64,000 bases of DNA from Martinezella rhizogenes (GTDB lineage Bacteria; Pseudomonadota; Alphaproteobacteria; Rhizobiales; Rhizobiaceae): contig JAAMEZ010000049.1 in NCBI GenBank assembly GCA_013322215.1, positions 1 through 64,000 of the forward strand. The letters run 5' to 3'. Of this stretch, positions 46,501 through 53,844 are shown piece after piece; positions within the stretch are counted from its first letter, which is position 1; every line of letters begins with the position of its first letter. The translations under genes and the position numbers were made by a program. Below the pieces are notes generated by a model. The model searched no databases and was not told the origin of the DNA. It saw only the letters and a program-made list of their open reading frames with translations.

Positions 46501-48611
46501 ACAGCTCTGCCGATGGTCGTACGAAGACGGTGAAGTATGACTATGACGGCAATGGCACCTTCGAGGTTGTCATGCAGTCGCAGCTTCAGGCCGATGGTTC
46601 GACGGTGGCCACGGTGACCGAGACTAACGCCGGTGGCACGGTCGTCGCCAAGGGCACGATCACGACCAGCACGGATGGCCTGATCACGGTGCTGAGCAAG
46701 GATTCCACCAACGACGGCGTCATCGATCATAAGGAAACCTCCGTCATCCATAATGACGGCTCGATCTCGCTGACGAAGGTCGATCTCAACGCCAGCAGTG
46801 CCGTGACGCAAACCGTTGTCGACACCGTTTCGGCCATGGGCAGCTTGACGCTGCGCGTGACCAGCAACGGCCAGGGCCAGAAAACTTCGCAGGTTGCAAT
46901 TGCTAGCGACGGAAGTTCGGTAACGACAAGCTATAATGCCGCCGGTGGTCAAGTGACGAGCGTCATCAATGCCAACAAGGCCGGCATTCCGACCTCAGCC
47001 GTCCTTTACGATCCACTGAATGCCAATCCCTGGACCCGCGCCGAGCAATCCTTCGATGCATCCGGCAAGAAGACTTTGGAGAAGCAGTTCAACGACGACG
47101 GCTCACGGACAGAAATCACGTTCTACACCCCGACAGGTGCGCAACAGCATATCGATTTCTTCAATTCTGCCGGCCAGAAAACTACTACCCGCGATTTCGA
47201 TGTCACCAATGCCACCGATTGGAGCCAACTTGACAAGAGCTTCAACGCCGCCGGTCAGCTCGTCTCGCAGGCAGCGCAGTTCCACGATGGCCACAAGGCC
47301 AACTGGTTCTGGGATCCGACCAATGCGCAAACCTGGTCTCAGATCACCCAGAACTACGATACTGCCGGTCGAATGATCTGGCAGCTTGTCCAGAACGACG
47401 ATGGTTCGCAGACCCATACCGATTACGATGTCACCAACGTCGCCAATTGGAGCCGGCTTGAGAAGAATTCTAACGCGGCTGGTCAGTTGGTGTCGCAGGT
47501 CGCCTATTATGACGATGGGACGAAAGGCATCTGGTTTTGGGATCCCACCAACGCCCAGACCTGGTCCGAGATCGACCAGTCGTTCAACACCGCTGGCCAG
47601 ATGGTGTCCCAGAACGTCAACTACGATGACGGCAGCAAGGTGCTTTACGCATATGATCCAAGCAACGCTCAGAGCTGGTCGCAGATCGTCGATTCTTATA
47701 CGGCTGCCGGGAAGCTGATTGAGGATAACGTCTACAGTGATACGGCTGGCAAGTTCGTCAGAACGGATTACGACGTCAACAATACCGTCCCCTGGACGCG
47801 ATTTGTCCAGAATTTCGTCAACAACGTCATCAATACCGCGACATCCTATAATGATGACGGCAGCTATACGAACTACCAGTACGACAGCTCGGGCAATAAT
47901 ACCGCTTGGCAGCGTTATGCCATCACTAGCGGCGGCGGAAGCCCGAATGGAGGTGGTGGCTCCGGCTATCAGATGGTCGACTATTGGCCCCAAGCTCATT
48001 CCGGGCATGGTCCGGTTCTGCTTGATCTGAACGGCGACGGCCATATCGACCTGCGTCCTCTCGACACCAATGCGCTCGCCACCGGTTCATCCGTCACCTT
48101 TGACTGGAACGGTGATGGTGCACGCGATGGTACGGCCTGGGTCGGGCCGCAGGATGGCTTTCTGGCGATTGATCTCGGCGCTGACGGCCAGGCCGGCCCG
48201 GATGGTAAGATCGACCAGTCGAAGGAGCTTGCCTTCTCCGAATGGGCAACGCCGGATCAGGTGGCGGCCAATGGCGGGTCGGTCTCCGACCTTGAAGGTC
48301 TCCGTCTTGCCTTCGATAGCAACCACGACAATGTGCTCGATGCCAGCGACGACCGCTGGAGCCAGTTCCGTGTCTGGCGCGATGCCAATCAGAATGGCGT
48401 CGTCGACGATGGTGAACTGCAGACCATGTCGGAAGCGGGCATCAAACTGATCAATCTTCTGTCGACGACGGATGGCAGCCAGTCCTTCTCCGATGGGTCC
48501 GCGATCACTGGCACAAGCTCTTATCAAACGAGCGATGGCACATCGCACTATCTGGTTGGCGACGCCACGCTCAGTTACCAGCCGGCGATCCCGAAGCAGA
48601 ATGCCGCCTGA
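40551..48611 (+). CDS. Giant repetitive calcium-binding-type surface/secreted protein (2,686 residues)
   Basis: Order of parts: a glycine-zipper segment (residues ~88-131, GAYIGGIIGAPAGPLGIAVG), a Pro-rich linker, four SHSATED repeats (~295-377), and a cap domain (~377-534) with LLDLSGNGLSV and FDADGDGKISNSKEF. Next come ~55-residue repeats (~535-1355) with a D-x-[DN]-G-[DN]-G-x-x-D loop in each, a DUF4214 domain (~1363-1478, IRNEIYRLYHAALGRDPD), and more repeats to ~2140. A Trp-rich repeat tract (~2150-2460) and a second cap (~2484-2686, LLDLNGDGHIDL) complete it. No Sec signal peptide is visible. The ABC exporter and HlyD adaptor genes 0.6 kb downstream make it a likely type I substrate. 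Function is inferred as a calcium-stiffened adhesin or matrix protein. GGAGGGG lies about ten bases before the ATG. Confidence 0.85.
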   Translation: MGNQDNNRNAQSQIDRGWESWWDAPGAIMTGMAVNQAESIAKALDHANLIATAGTAVGSITDAYAEAKAGDKVSAALDEAKKQSVAFAAGYAGAYIGGIIGAPAGPLGIAVGAALGNYAGTEIGGAVYGSLKNAPIYDPETFDPDSEKWGAPAYQAGQPIDSNDRNPYSKYDPFNGTSDNRDWTGYTGPNTFYETPREMIAPVAPSAPYTGPFNLDLATNPPTVDSVGPISFTAVDPVAPTPVTPVDSSSWNFGFMPNVAVAPTPPTNFEPYYGGLLHDLGYDGSPGGGYYSSPSHSATEDHAGKSADDHIGGGYSSSHSATEDHAGKSADDHIGGYSSSHSATEDNPGKSADDNFGGSSPSHSATEDHAGKSEDDRLPVLLDLSGNGLSVNTLGNSSQFVNVNGDGYQHRMAWAGNGTGVLVFDADGDGKISNSKEFEFTQWDPTATGDLEALKDVFDTNGNGKLDAGDAQWSKFKVMVDGQLVSLDSLGITSIDLTPKGSGQTFSDGSAITGTTTYTKSDGSTGAVGDAVLASDSNGYIVKSTVVTNADLSKTNTIQAYNADGSLAFQDLVTTSVDGNSVSTRFDDDGNGTYDRSQTDVTTVASGVRTRVVTNFNADGSVLNSTTTVTSADHNTITTTIDQDGDGNADQAQTFVTNADGSTTTTTKALSASGTVLSQVQVLSSADGLAKTTKTDINGDGIYDEVVSDATTVAGDGSRTKTVTDSSSNGALLSSVTTVTSADRHTKTVTNDLDGNGTIDERDLTQTTIAANGDVTTVVTTTNGDNSARSKVTTVAAANGLSTTTSTDVTGDGIADLIHSDVTTVASDGSRTETVQDTSASGVLLSKSVTVTSADGKSKNISVDANGDGAADSQTVITVAGDGTITETDSTLNSNGSLVGKVLTTTSADGLSKIISTDANGDGAYDAVTTDVITAGTGGARVETVTKKSGNGTLIGQTVTTTSADSLTQTVQSDLNGDGTFDQTVTDVITLNAGARTETVTAKSGNGALLSQTVTTVSADRKTTSVTRDSDGDGHIDFASTQIIAADGSQTTTTIQASNDGALHRQTVATVSADKLTATTADDLNGDGTVDVTTVDQTVINADGSRTETVTDKGNTGVLLDKMTTTTSGNGLTIAVQKDLNGDGVVDSKTVKATVLNNDGSKTATTSDYAGTSLTDQTKVTVSANGLVTKSDYDYDGNGTVDRSETATKTLNADGSTSLVDAVSTASGTLLSKTTNTASSDGKTLTSQVDLNGDGKTDIKTTAVIDATGLTTKTVETYKTGTTTLASRAVTTTSANGLSVTTKSDLDGDGTYEQALSDVTTLSADGSRTEAFARSTSTAPVELTKVTTSGNGLSKTTVVSDDLVGATIRNEIYRLYHAALGRDPDATGFQSFTSRLQSGTSDMQIMAELIGSPEFAQKYGTLTDLQFATLMYQNALGRAPEAGAAQAWVTQIAAGTTRAQLAQQCADSPEGQVHTTVSAQTWAIANPSVVLAAVRTTTDVTTLGADGSTTEVVTNSGVIANKTTTTTSGDGKTVTVTYDIDGNGVVDQKSVTMKNADGSVTQTLSDLTSAGAVSHSKTVTTGAGGFNTVASYDTDGNGAANKTISDLTTLNADGSKTTVEKTYTVNGSGTLVLSAITETDTSADGLAVTTKWDQTGSGSFTKSRTDVTVLNADGSRSETISYVTGTTLTSRYLTTTSANGLSITSQSDLTGAGTYAQTSTDVTMVNADGTRTRTVSSTKADGSLISKFITATNADGLVVSTNEQRTGLATQTISDTVEILADGAKRETVTTTDASGKLLDRTVTLTSADKQTVTIDRDANGDGVIDQHQQTVTADSGVTTQTVTDYKSAGVKGDGSTSTTTANGLQTTTNWDLDGNGTVDRRRLTVNTNNADGSKTIVISDTDLTTNKLAAKTTIQQSSDGMMRTTSKDVDGDGTVDQVETLTAGTTGATVSIVTNNATAQKTNYLLAGKVYWKQAIAAKVETDSSADGRTKTVKYDYDGNGTFEVVMQSQLQADGSTVATVTETNAGGTVVAKGTITTSTDGLITVLSKDSTNDGVIDHKETSVIHNDGSISLTKVDLNASSAVTQTVVDTVSAMGSLTLRVTSNGQGQKTSQVAIASDGSSVTTSYNAAGGQVTSVINANKAGIPTSAVLYDPLNANPWTRAEQSFDASGKKTLEKQFNDDGSRTEITFYTPTGAQQHIDFFNSAGQKTTTRDFDVTNATDWSQLDKSFNAAGQLVSQAAQFHDGHKANWFWDPTNAQTWSQITQNYDTAGRMIWQLVQNDDGSQTHTDYDVTNVANWSRLEKNSNAAGQLVSQVAYYDDGTKGIWFWDPTNAQTWSEIDQSFNTAGQMVSQNVNYDDGSKVLYAYDPSNAQSWSQIVDSYTAAGKLIEDNVYSDTAGKFVRTDYDVNNTVPWTRFVQNFVNNVINTATSYNDDGSYTNYQYDSSGNNTAWQRYAITSGGGSPNGGGGSGYQMVDYWPQAHSGHGPVLLDLNGDGHIDLRPLDTNALATGSSVTFDWNGDGARDGTAWVGPQDGFLAIDLGADGQAGPDGKIDQSKELAFSEWATPDQVAANGGSVSDLEGLRLAFDSNHDNVLDASDDRWSQFRVWRDANQNGVVDDGELQTMSEAGIKLINLLSTTDGSQSFSDGSAITGTSSYQTSDGTSHYLVGDATLSYQPAIPKQNAA
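41434..41680 (+). repeat. Four tandem SHSATED-type repeats (~21 codons)
   Basis: Four consecutive copies of a ~21-residue unit built on SHSATED-HAGKSADD-IGG occur inside the giant gene, with small differences (GGGY, GGY, GGSS linkers; the third copy reads NPGKSADDN). The unit is His/Asp-rich, which could bind metal, and sits between the Pro-rich linker and the first cap domain. Confidence 0.75.
42150..44600 (+). repeat. First block of ~55-residue Ca-loop repeats in the giant gene
   Basis: About 14 tandem units, each roughly 53-57 codons, run through here. A typical unit reads SADGL-TKT, then a loop such as DLNGDGTFD, ADGSRTETVT, and NGALLSQTVTTV. The loop has the spacing of dockerin or EF-hand-like calcium sites. 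Units differ in sequence but keep phase, pointing to ancient duplication with purifying selection. Confidence 0.75.
45100..46950 (+). repeat. Second block of ~55-residue Ca-loop repeats, after the DUF4214 domain
   Basis: About nine further units of the same type follow the DUF4214 insertion, for example YDIDGNGVVDQ, RDANGDGVIDQ, WDLDGNGTVDR and KDVDGDGTVDQ. Several units in the middle have lost loop acidic residues (WDQTGSGSFT, SDLTGAGTYA), so calcium binding probably varies along the chain. Confidence 0.7.
47000..47930 (+). repeat. Trp-rich ~38-residue repeats near the C-terminus of the giant protein
   Basis: Seven or eight units follow the pattern [YF]DP-TNAQTWSQI-[DT]Q-[SN]F-TAGQMVSQ-DDGSK. 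The conserved Trp and the AGQ turn recur every 37-40 codons. The sequence type resembles YD-like or beta-hairpin repeats and differs from the Ca-loop units, forming a separate structural tract before the C-terminal cap. Confidence 0.7.
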
Positions 48612-48745
48612 GGATCACGGACGAAGTCGGCATGCCGGGCCGGCGCGCTTGGCATGTCGATTTGTAGCCTTCCATTCTTCAGTGATGAATCCTGGTTTGC
48701 CGCAATCATGGTCAATCACAACAGTGCAAAACAGATGAGATCAGA

Positions 48746-49132
48746 ATGAAAAACTATCGTGTGATTTTCACCGCAATTACTACGGCTGCCTGTTCCGTGT
48801 CGGCGAATGCTGCACCCGTCACCACCAAAGGCGGTTATGAATACGACAAGAACATGCTGAGCGATCCGGCTGCTCTTAACTGGAATATTGAGCACTGCAG
48901 CCACTCTGGCATTACGCCTGACGTTCAGGAGAAGCTTTCGAAGCTGATGAACGTTCCACCGGCCAATGTCCGTTTTGAATATTGCCGCCGTATCCTCACC
49001 GCTTATGCCAAGGGCGCGATTCCATACGACGATTATCTTCAGTTCACTCAAGGTCACGTGATGACTGCGAGCATTGCGAGAGCTCTGCGGGCCTCCGGTT
49101 CCGGCCCAGCAAAGCCGCACCACGCATCATAA
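48746..49132 (+). CDS. Small exported protein of unknown function
   Basis: The 128-residue protein has a clear signal peptide (VIFTAITTAACSVSANA-AP) and a mature part with two cysteines (HCSHSG and EYCRR), MLSDPAALNWNIEHC and GAIPYDDYLQFTQG. I do not recognise the family. It lies between the giant-protein gene and its probable exporter, in the same direction, so it may be an accessory such as a periplasmic partner. GAGA lies before the ATG. Confidence 0.55.
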   Translation: MKNYRVIFTAITTAACSVSANAAPVTTKGGYEYDKNMLSDPAALNWNIEHCSHSGITPDVQEKLSKLMNVPPANVRFEYCRRILTAYAKGAIPYDDYLQFTQGHVMTASIARALRASGSGPAKPHHAS

Positions 49133-49210
49133 ATGATCTGGATCTGCTATACTTGGGCGAAAAGTAATAAACTGCCGGCGGCAGTTTCGTCTTTGGCGGG
49201 ACGGTGATCC

Positions 49211-51406
49211 ATGGACCAAGTGACGACCGCCGACGCGGAGCAGTCCCCGACCGCATCCTCGCGATCAGTGGACGAGGTGAGACGCCCTGACAGCGGCCTT
49301 GCAGCAATCGCGGCGATTGCCGGTTATTTCCGCATCGCCGCCAATCCGGATACCCTGGCCCGTGACCTAGCCCTGTCGAAGCCGGCGGGGCGCAGCGACC
49401 TGCTGCGGGCGGCCAAGCTCGTAGGCCTGAAGGCAAAGCATCTGGAGATCCAATCGGATGCCCGGCTGTCGACCTTGCCGACGCCGGCGATCGCCTGCCT
49501 GACCGATGGCCGCTTTGCCGTCTTCGGCGGAGCGGCATCCGACAACACCTGGCGCGTCATCGATCCGACAGATTTTTCCAGCCGCAATCTTGGCGCCCAT
49601 GAGGTATTGGCGGAGACATCAGGCCATTTCATCCTGCTGCAGCGGCGGCTGGCGGGGCCGGGGGCATCGCGCGGCAATTTCGGCTTCCGCTGGTTTCTGC
49701 CGTCGATCTGGCGTTACCGCCATGCCTTTGGCCATGTGCTGCTGGCCTCGCTGATCGTCCAGATCTTCGCGCTGGTGACACCGCTCTTCTTCCAGGTGGT
49801 GGTCGACAAGGTCCTGGCCCATCGCAGCTATTCGACCCTGATCGTGCTCGTCGTCGGCCTGGCCGCCGTCGGGTTGTTCGATGTGGTGCTGCAATATCTT
49901 CGAACCTATGCGCTGTCGCATACGACGAACCGTATCGATGTCGAGCTCGGACGGCGGCTGTTCCGGCATATGCTCAATCTGCCGCTCTCCTATTTCGAGA
50001 CGCGGGCAACCGGACAGACGATTGCCCGCGTGCGCGAGCTGGAGACGATCCGCAACTTCCTGACAGGGCAGGGGCTATTCTCCGGCCTCGACCTCATCTT
50101 CACCATTGTCTTCATCTTCGTGCTCTTTTCCTATTCCTCCAAGCTCGCCTGGATCGTCGTCGCCTCCATTCCCTTCTATCTGGCGATCGGCTTCCTGGTG
50201 CGGCCGTTCCTGAAGGAAAAGATCGACGAGAAGTTCGAGCGCGGCGCCTATAGCCAGCAGCTACTCGTCGAGACCGTGGTCGGTGTGCAGACACTGAAGG
50301 CGGCGGCCGTCGAGCCGGTTGTCTCGGCCCAATGGGAAGAGCGGCTGGCAGGCTATGTGCAGTCGTCGTTCGCCACTACCATGCTGGCCGCCAAGGGCCA
50401 GAATGCCATCCAGTATGTCAACAAGATCACCTCGGCAGCATTGCTTTTGTTCGGCGCCCAGGCGGTCATCAATGGCGAGCTGACGGTCGGCGCGCTGGTC
50501 GCCTTCAACATGATCGCCGGCCAGGTGTCACAGCCGATCCTGCGCCTGTCGCAGCTCTGGCAGGATTTCCAGCAGGTGCAGGTGTCGGTCGTCCGTCTCG
50601 CCGATATTTTGAATGCACCGCCCGAACCGCGGCCGGAGGTTTCCGTCAGCCTGCCGAAGCCAAGAGGCGCGATTTCCTTCAAAGGTGTCAACTTCCGCTA
50701 CACGGCCGACGGTCCGGAAGTCCTACGGGATATCTCGTTTTCGGTCCGGCCGGGCGAGGTGATCGGCATCGTCGGACCATCCGGATCGGGCAAGTCGACG
50801 CTGACGAAGCTGGTGCAGCGCTTCTATATCCCGACCCGCGGCCAGGTCTTCGTCGATGGCCAGGATATCGCCCAGGTCGACCCGGCCTGGCTGCGCTCCA
50901 ACATCGGTGTCGTCCTGCAGGAGAACATGCTGTTCAACCGGACGATCCATGACAATATCTGCTTGGTCAATCCGTCGATGTCGCGGGCGGCCGCCATGCA
51001 GATGGCAAGGCTGTCGGGCGCCGACGAGTTCATCGCCAAGCTGCCGAAGGGCTATGACACGCTGATCGAGGAGCGCGGCGCCAACCTTTCCGGCGGCCAG
51101 AGGCAGCGCCTGGCGATCGCCCGAGCCCTTGCCACCAATCCGCCGATGCTGATCCTCGACGAGGCAACCAGCGCGCTCGACTATGAGAGCGAGCGCATCA
51201 TCCTTGGCAACATGCGCGAGATCGTCAAGGGCCGAACGGTCATCATCATCGCCCACCGCCTGGCGACCGTCCGCCATTGCGATCGCATCATCGGCATGAA
51301 GGACGGCCGCCTCGTCGAAGAGGGCACGCATGACAGTCTGCTTGCCCGGCCCAACGGTCTTTATGCCCATCTCTGGCAATTGCAGACGGGGCTCAATCAG
51401 CCATGA
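49211..51406 (+). CDS. Type I secretion ABC exporter with inactive C39-like domain
   Basis: The 731-residue protein has an N-terminal C39-peptidase-like domain (~1-145) in which the catalytic cysteine is absent (DSGLAAIAAIAGYF), as in HlyB. A six-helix transmembrane domain (~165-450) follows, then an ATPase with Walker A GPSGSGKST near residue 522, signature LSGGQRQR, Walker B LILDEATSALD and H-loop AHRLATV. It should bind and export an unfolded substrate without cutting it. Overlap with the HlyD gene (ATGA) and position after the giant-protein gene suggest that protein is the cargo. Confidence 0.9.
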   Translation: MDQVTTADAEQSPTASSRSVDEVRRPDSGLAAIAAIAGYFRIAANPDTLARDLALSKPAGRSDLLRAAKLVGLKAKHLEIQSDARLSTLPTPAIACLTDGRFAVFGGAASDNTWRVIDPTDFSSRNLGAHEVLAETSGHFILLQRRLAGPGASRGNFGFRWFLPSIWRYRHAFGHVLLASLIVQIFALVTPLFFQVVVDKVLAHRSYSTLIVLVVGLAAVGLFDVVLQYLRTYALSHTTNRIDVELGRRLFRHMLNLPLSYFETRATGQTIARVRELETIRNFLTGQGLFSGLDLIFTIVFIFVLFSYSSKLAWIVVASIPFYLAIGFLVRPFLKEKIDEKFERGAYSQQLLVETVVGVQTLKAAAVEPVVSAQWEERLAGYVQSSFATTMLAAKGQNAIQYVNKITSAALLLFGAQAVINGELTVGALVAFNMIAGQVSQPILRLSQLWQDFQQVQVSVVRLADILNAPPEPRPEVSVSLPKPRGAISFKGVNFRYTADGPEVLRDISFSVRPGEVIGIVGPSGSGKSTLTKLVQRFYIPTRGQVFVDGQDIAQVDPAWLRSNIGVVLQENMLFNRTIHDNICLVNPSMSRAAAMQMARLSGADEFIAKLPKGYDTLIEERGANLSGGQRQRLAIARALATNPPMLILDEATSALDYESERIILGNMREIVKGRTVIIIAHRLATVRHCDRIIGMKDGRLVEEGTHDSLLARPNGLYAHLWQLQTGLNQP

Positions 51407-52881
51407 ACCCTGTCATCCGCCCCCCCAAACGACCGAAGAAGCCTCTGCGCCGCGGCAGGATCGAGAACGAGTTCCTGCCGGCGGCGCTCGAAATCCTGGA
51501 GACGCCGGCTTCGCCGATCCGCACCGCCTTCATCTGGTTCATCGCCACTGTCGTGGCGGCCACGCTGCTGTGGAGTTATCTCGGCACCTTCGATATCGTC
51601 TCGACCGCGCAGGGCAAGATCCAGCCGACCGGCCGCGTCAAGGTCATCCAGTCGATCGAGGTCGGCAAGGTCCGGTCCATCCCGGTCGTCAACGGTTCGC
51701 ATGTGAAGGCGGGCGATATCGTCGTTCAGCTCGACGATACCGAACTCAAGTCCGATGAAGAGGCGATAGCAGTCAATCTGCAGGCCTATCGGGATGAGAT
51801 GATCCGGCGCAGGGCCGTGCTTGCAGCGGTCGAGCAGTGGCAACAAAAGGGTATCTGGACAGGCGAAAAGTCGATCCCGGATGCCCCGCTCGATCTTGCG
51901 TCCGATACGCCCGCTAGCATCCGCGAGCGCGAACAGTCGATCTTCAGGGCCGATCTGTCGCAGCTTGCGGCCAGCCTCACCAATATCGCGGCACAACATA
52001 ACCAGAGCCAAGCGACCGTTGCCCGACTACAGCAAACGATGAGAGCGCAGCAGCGGCTGGTCGATACTCTCAACGAACGGGTCGCCATCCGCGCGTCACT
52101 GGTGGATCAGGATGCGGGCTCAAAGGCTGGTGTGATCGACGCCAAGGAGACGAGCCAGAAGGAGGAAGCGACGCTCGCCGAGGAGACAGGCCAACTCGAA
52201 GAGGCCAAGGCGTCCCTTGCAGTGACGACCAGCGACGGCGAAAAGACGCTACGCACCTTTATTGCCGACAATGTCGAGAAGGCTGGCGAGGCGTCACGGC
52301 AGGCCGATGAGCTTGACCGTCAGCTGGTCAAGGCGCGCGAGCGAAGGGAATCCATGACCATCACTACCCCGATCGATGGCACGATCCAGTCGTCCTCGAT
52401 CAATACCACCGGGCAGGTGGTCACGACGGGCGTCGAACTCATGCGCATCGTGCCGGATAATTCGACACTTGAGGTCGAGGCCTATATTCCCAATAGCGAT
52501 ATTGGCTTTGTGTCCGTCGGGCAGGCAGCCGTGGTCAAGGTCGAGGCATTTCCATTCACGCGCTATGGCGTGATCCGCGGCCATGTCACGGCGGTTGCGA
52601 GAGATGCGATCCCGGAGCCCGATGCAAATCAGGTCGAAGGCGACCCGACGAAGCAACTGCAGGCGATCGTGCCGACGACGAACGTGCAGCGTGTTCAGAA
52701 CCTTGTTTTCCCGGTCACGGTCAAACTCGACACCAGCACCATGAGTGTCGATGGCAGTATCGTTCCGCTCTCACCGGGCATGGCCGCCACGGCGGAGTTC
52801 AAGACGGGAAAACGCAGAATTCTCGAATATCTGTTCTCGCCGATTGTAGAGGTCACCTCGCAGGCGATGCAGGAGAGGTAG
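51403..52881 (+). CDS. HlyD-family membrane fusion protein of type I secretion
   Basis: The 492-residue adaptor has a cytoplasmic N-terminus, one membrane helix (TAFIWFIATVVAATLLWSYL) near residues 40-59, a lipoyl half-motif (GRVKVIQSIEVGKVRSIPV, NGSHVKAGDIVVQLDD), a long coiled-coil hairpin (~165-310), and a C-terminal beta region (TITTPIDGTIQ, FTRYGVIRGHV). It links the ABC exporter to an outer-membrane TolC channel encoded elsewhere. It overlaps the exporter gene by four bases. Confidence 0.9.
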   Translation: MNPVIRPPKRPKKPLRRGRIENEFLPAALEILETPASPIRTAFIWFIATVVAATLLWSYLGTFDIVSTAQGKIQPTGRVKVIQSIEVGKVRSIPVVNGSHVKAGDIVVQLDDTELKSDEEAIAVNLQAYRDEMIRRRAVLAAVEQWQQKGIWTGEKSIPDAPLDLASDTPASIREREQSIFRADLSQLAASLTNIAAQHNQSQATVARLQQTMRAQQRLVDTLNERVAIRASLVDQDAGSKAGVIDAKETSQKEEATLAEETGQLEEAKASLAVTTSDGEKTLRTFIADNVEKAGEASRQADELDRQLVKARERRESMTITTPIDGTIQSSSINTTGQVVTTGVELMRIVPDNSTLEVEAYIPNSDIGFVSVGQAAVVKVEAFPFTRYGVIRGHVTAVARDAIPEPDANQVEGDPTKQLQAIVPTTNVQRVQNLVFPVTVKLDTSTMSVDGSIVPLSPGMAATAEFKTGKRRILEYLFSPIVEVTSQAMQER

Positions 52882-53063
52882 GAGAGGAGCTATGCAGGCA
52901 AATAGGGCCTTGCGATTTGCGGCGCCACTGGATCGCTGCCAAGATGTTTCCTGACTTTTCTTGTGATGTTGGCCGTCGTAGCAGCCTGCGCGGAGGCAGG
53001 GAGAATCGGAACTGATAACCGGAGGGCCATCGATACCACAAAATAAGAACACCAAAAGCATAA

Positions 53064-53693
53064 GGCCCAGCTTTCGCCCTGCATGGGCTGTTCACGGCGC
53101 ATGTCACGGGCAATTTTGTCACGCTCGGCGCTTCATTGGTGCTCGGAACCTCGGGTGCCCTTGCCAAGCTTCTGGCTTTGCCGGTTTTCTGCGTCGTCGT
53201 CATTCTTGCCCGCCTTGTCGGCGGCGATCTTTCGCGGCGTAATCTGCCGACCTTGCAGATCATCCTGTCGCTGAAATTGCTGTTGCTCGTGCTTGCGGCG
53301 ATCCTCGCCATGCTTTTCGGTCCATTTGGCGATGGGGACGGGTGGCAGCCGATTCTGACAGGGATGACGTTTGTCGCCGCCATGGCCATTCAGACGACGG
53401 CGCACCGCATCCATCTCGGCTCGACGCCGCCGACGACGATGATGACGGGCACGACGACGCAGATCATGATCGACATTGCCGATCTGCTGCGCGGCGCCAA
53501 GCCGGAGGAGAAAACCGCTATGAAGGCGCGGCTCGGACGCATGGGTGTCGCCGTTGGCGGCTTTGCCTTCGGTTGCGCGTTGGCGGCAGCACTTTTCATG
53601 CTTGCCGGCATGGCTTGTTTCCTGCCGCCGCCGGTTCTGGCGCTTGCCGGAATTCTTATGCATGCCGGCAAGGTAGAGGCCAAGCCGGCTTAG
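53064..53693 (+). pseudogene. YoaK/DUF1275-family membrane protein, 5'-truncated
   Basis: The frame contains LHGLFTAHVTGNFVTLGASL, then several hydrophobic helices, GSTPPTTMMTGTTTQIMIDIADLL and a C-terminal helix pair, the conserved core of YoaK/DUF1275 proteins. These usually start with a further ~25 residues forming the first helix. Here an in-frame stop lies directly upstream (53061) and I see no ATG before the core; the first start is a TTG at 53136, inside the conserved region. It is therefore probably a 5'-deleted gene. The 180 bases upstream, after the HlyD gene, hold no recognisable sequence. Confidence 0.55.
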
Positions 53694-53844
53694 CTTCTTG
53701 GTCTCCGTCCATTCTTGAGACTACCAATCTTGCTCCTTTCTCCCGCCTTGCAAGTCGGCTACAGCTCTCTAAGTGTACGCGTCGGATCGAACTGGTCCGC
53801 CGCGTCTGGGGCGGTAAATCCTTGTGAGTCGAGAAGGGATGGTC

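Noticed and set aside
45663..46952. Long minus-strand open frame (429 codons) and many shorter ones inside the giant gene
   Set aside because: They are antisense shadows of the repetitive GC-rich coding sequence; translations are repetitive Arg/Val/Ser-rich strings with no domain features.
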